A DNA stretch of 64,000 bases. Origin: Candidatus Poribacteria bacterium. GTDB taxonomy: Bacteria; Poribacteria; WGA-4E; WGA-3G. This document shows, in pieces, positions 63,384-64,000 of this stretch (position 1 is the stretch's first letter; every line of letters starts with the position of its first letter). Where the stretch lies: contig JAPPII010000067.1 in the NCBI GenBank assembly GCA_028820845.1, positions 57,566 through 121,565 of the forward strand, in the 5' to 3' direction. The position numbers and the translations under genes are program-made. A model generated the notes under the pieces. It was not told the origin of the DNA and made no database searches. It saw only the letters and a program-made list of their open reading frames with translations.

Positions 63384-63932
63384 ATGAGATATACAACAAT
63401 TATTGCGATTTCCCTTACCTTGCTTCTGGGAGCATTTGGATGTGGGGGCGATGAACAAGATCTCACGAAAGAGAATTCTTCGGTCGTGCTGAGTGATTCA
63501 GAGCAAGCAGCCCTTGCAGAAGAACTCGCATCCATAGAGCGTTACTTCCAACTTCCAATAGAAAAACGAATGGAAAAATCAGGGGAATTGCTGATAAGGT
63601 ATCTTGATCTTAAAGACAAAGACCCAGAGGGATCACTAAAAACCTTGAAAAGTGCCTTTTATATCATCGCTAAAGGCGAACACCCACTTATGGAAGAATG
63701 GTTAGAGATTGTTCCGAGGGTCGTCGGCGTAGATGAAGGCCTGCTCACTGACCTCCAGCGACTCAATGAGATAGAACTTGAGATCGCTCGACATAATAAT
63801 GAGAATAGAGAATACATCCACGAATTGGAAGAAACTGGTGAGGAATTACAAGCTGCGATTAACGACCTTAAAGCACAAGGCTTAGATCCGAAGACCTTTA
63901 AAGTTCCTCTCAAGGTAGAGTTAGACGAATGA
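63384..63932 (+). CDS. Small lipoprotein of the ECF operon
   Basis: 182 residues from the ATG at 63384 (an ATG at 63342 lies inside the palindrome and is rejected). The N-terminus is a lipoprotein signal: MRYTTIIAISLTLLLGAFGC, with the lipobox cysteine C20. The mature part is acidic and helical, with a likely coiled coil at ~130-165 (NEIELEIARHNNENREYIHE). No domain is recognised. Same strand as the ECF operon and 72 bp downstream, so probably its fifth member. Confidence 0.8.
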   Translation: MRYTTIIAISLTLLLGAFGCGGDEQDLTKENSSVVLSDSEQAALAEELASIERYFQLPIEKRMEKSGELLIRYLDLKDKDPEGSLKTLKSAFYIIAKGEHPLMEEWLEIVPRVVGVDEGLLTDLQRLNEIELEIARHNNENREYIHELEETGEELQAAINDLKAQGLDPKTFKVPLKVELDE

Positions 63933-64000
63933 ATCACTCGCGTTTTATTAGGTAGTGTTTACATTGTGTAAGTTATTGACATTTTTGTTAGGTTTTGGTA

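Noticed and set aside
1..64000. tRNA genes
   Set aside because: I looked in the larger gaps for the T-loop pattern GGTTCRA with a matching acceptor stem and found none; a tRNA scan would be needed to be sure.

Overview
The window is a typical stretch of bacterial chromosome with moderate GC. The gene set suits an uncultured Candidatus Poribacteria-like organism: FG-GAP/ASPIC, LamG and discoidin secreted proteins, Gfo/Idh/MocA oxidoreductases, HpcH/RraA-type aldolases, a B12-dependent ribonucleotide reductase, and intergenic spaces crowded with short palindromes. That assignment rests on gene content remembered from the group, not on a search. The mur/fts genes, a DNPR-type MurE and an Omp85-like barrel point to a diderm with meso-DAP peptidoglycan.

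Layout. 1-1.9 kb: a minus-strand accessory block with a DUF262 protein running off the left edge, a TPR protein and a PIN-domain toxin with a probable antitoxin. 2-16.6 kb: housekeeping genes (mmsA-like dehydrogenase, S41 protease, gatA, gatC, pcrA/uvrD, uvrA) and a duplicated nucleotidyltransferase-like gene, separated by palindromic repeats. 17-26 kb: secreted and enzymatic genes, including a short ArsC-like gene whose frame is interrupted by a TGA that I read as selenocysteine, with a SECIS-like hairpin 15 nt downstream. 26-45.4 kb: a complete-looking dcw cluster, all on the minus strand (rsmH, ftsL, ftsI, murE, hydrolase, murF, ddl, mraY, murD, ftsW, murG, murC, ftsQ, ftsA, ftsZ), with no mraZ or murB and a membrane-anchored MurF. 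46.5-48.2 kb: an AT-rich island with two copies of a ~122-bp hairpin-rich element directly upstream of a DUF3800 gene. 48.3-58.6 kb: hyuB, rnpB (its 3' end overlaps the end of hyuB), nrdJ, tyrS, a Uma2 protein, and two aldolase-type genes divergent from a dehydrogenase. 58.9-64 kb: a five-gene ECF sigma/anti-sigma operon whose targets carry DUF4252 domains, one of them fused to a CBM9-like domain and an Omp85-type barrel.

How the parts work together. The dcw cluster supplies peptidoglycan precursors from MurC to MurG plus the divisome core. The ECF operon is translationally coupled through three successive ATGA overlaps and looks like an envelope-stress or surface module. A family of short palindromes, mostly ending in a CTAC or GTAC tail and with interchangeable stem words, fills gene gaps. 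Copies have also entered coding sequence, one supplies a stop codon, and one resembles the nrdJ terminator.
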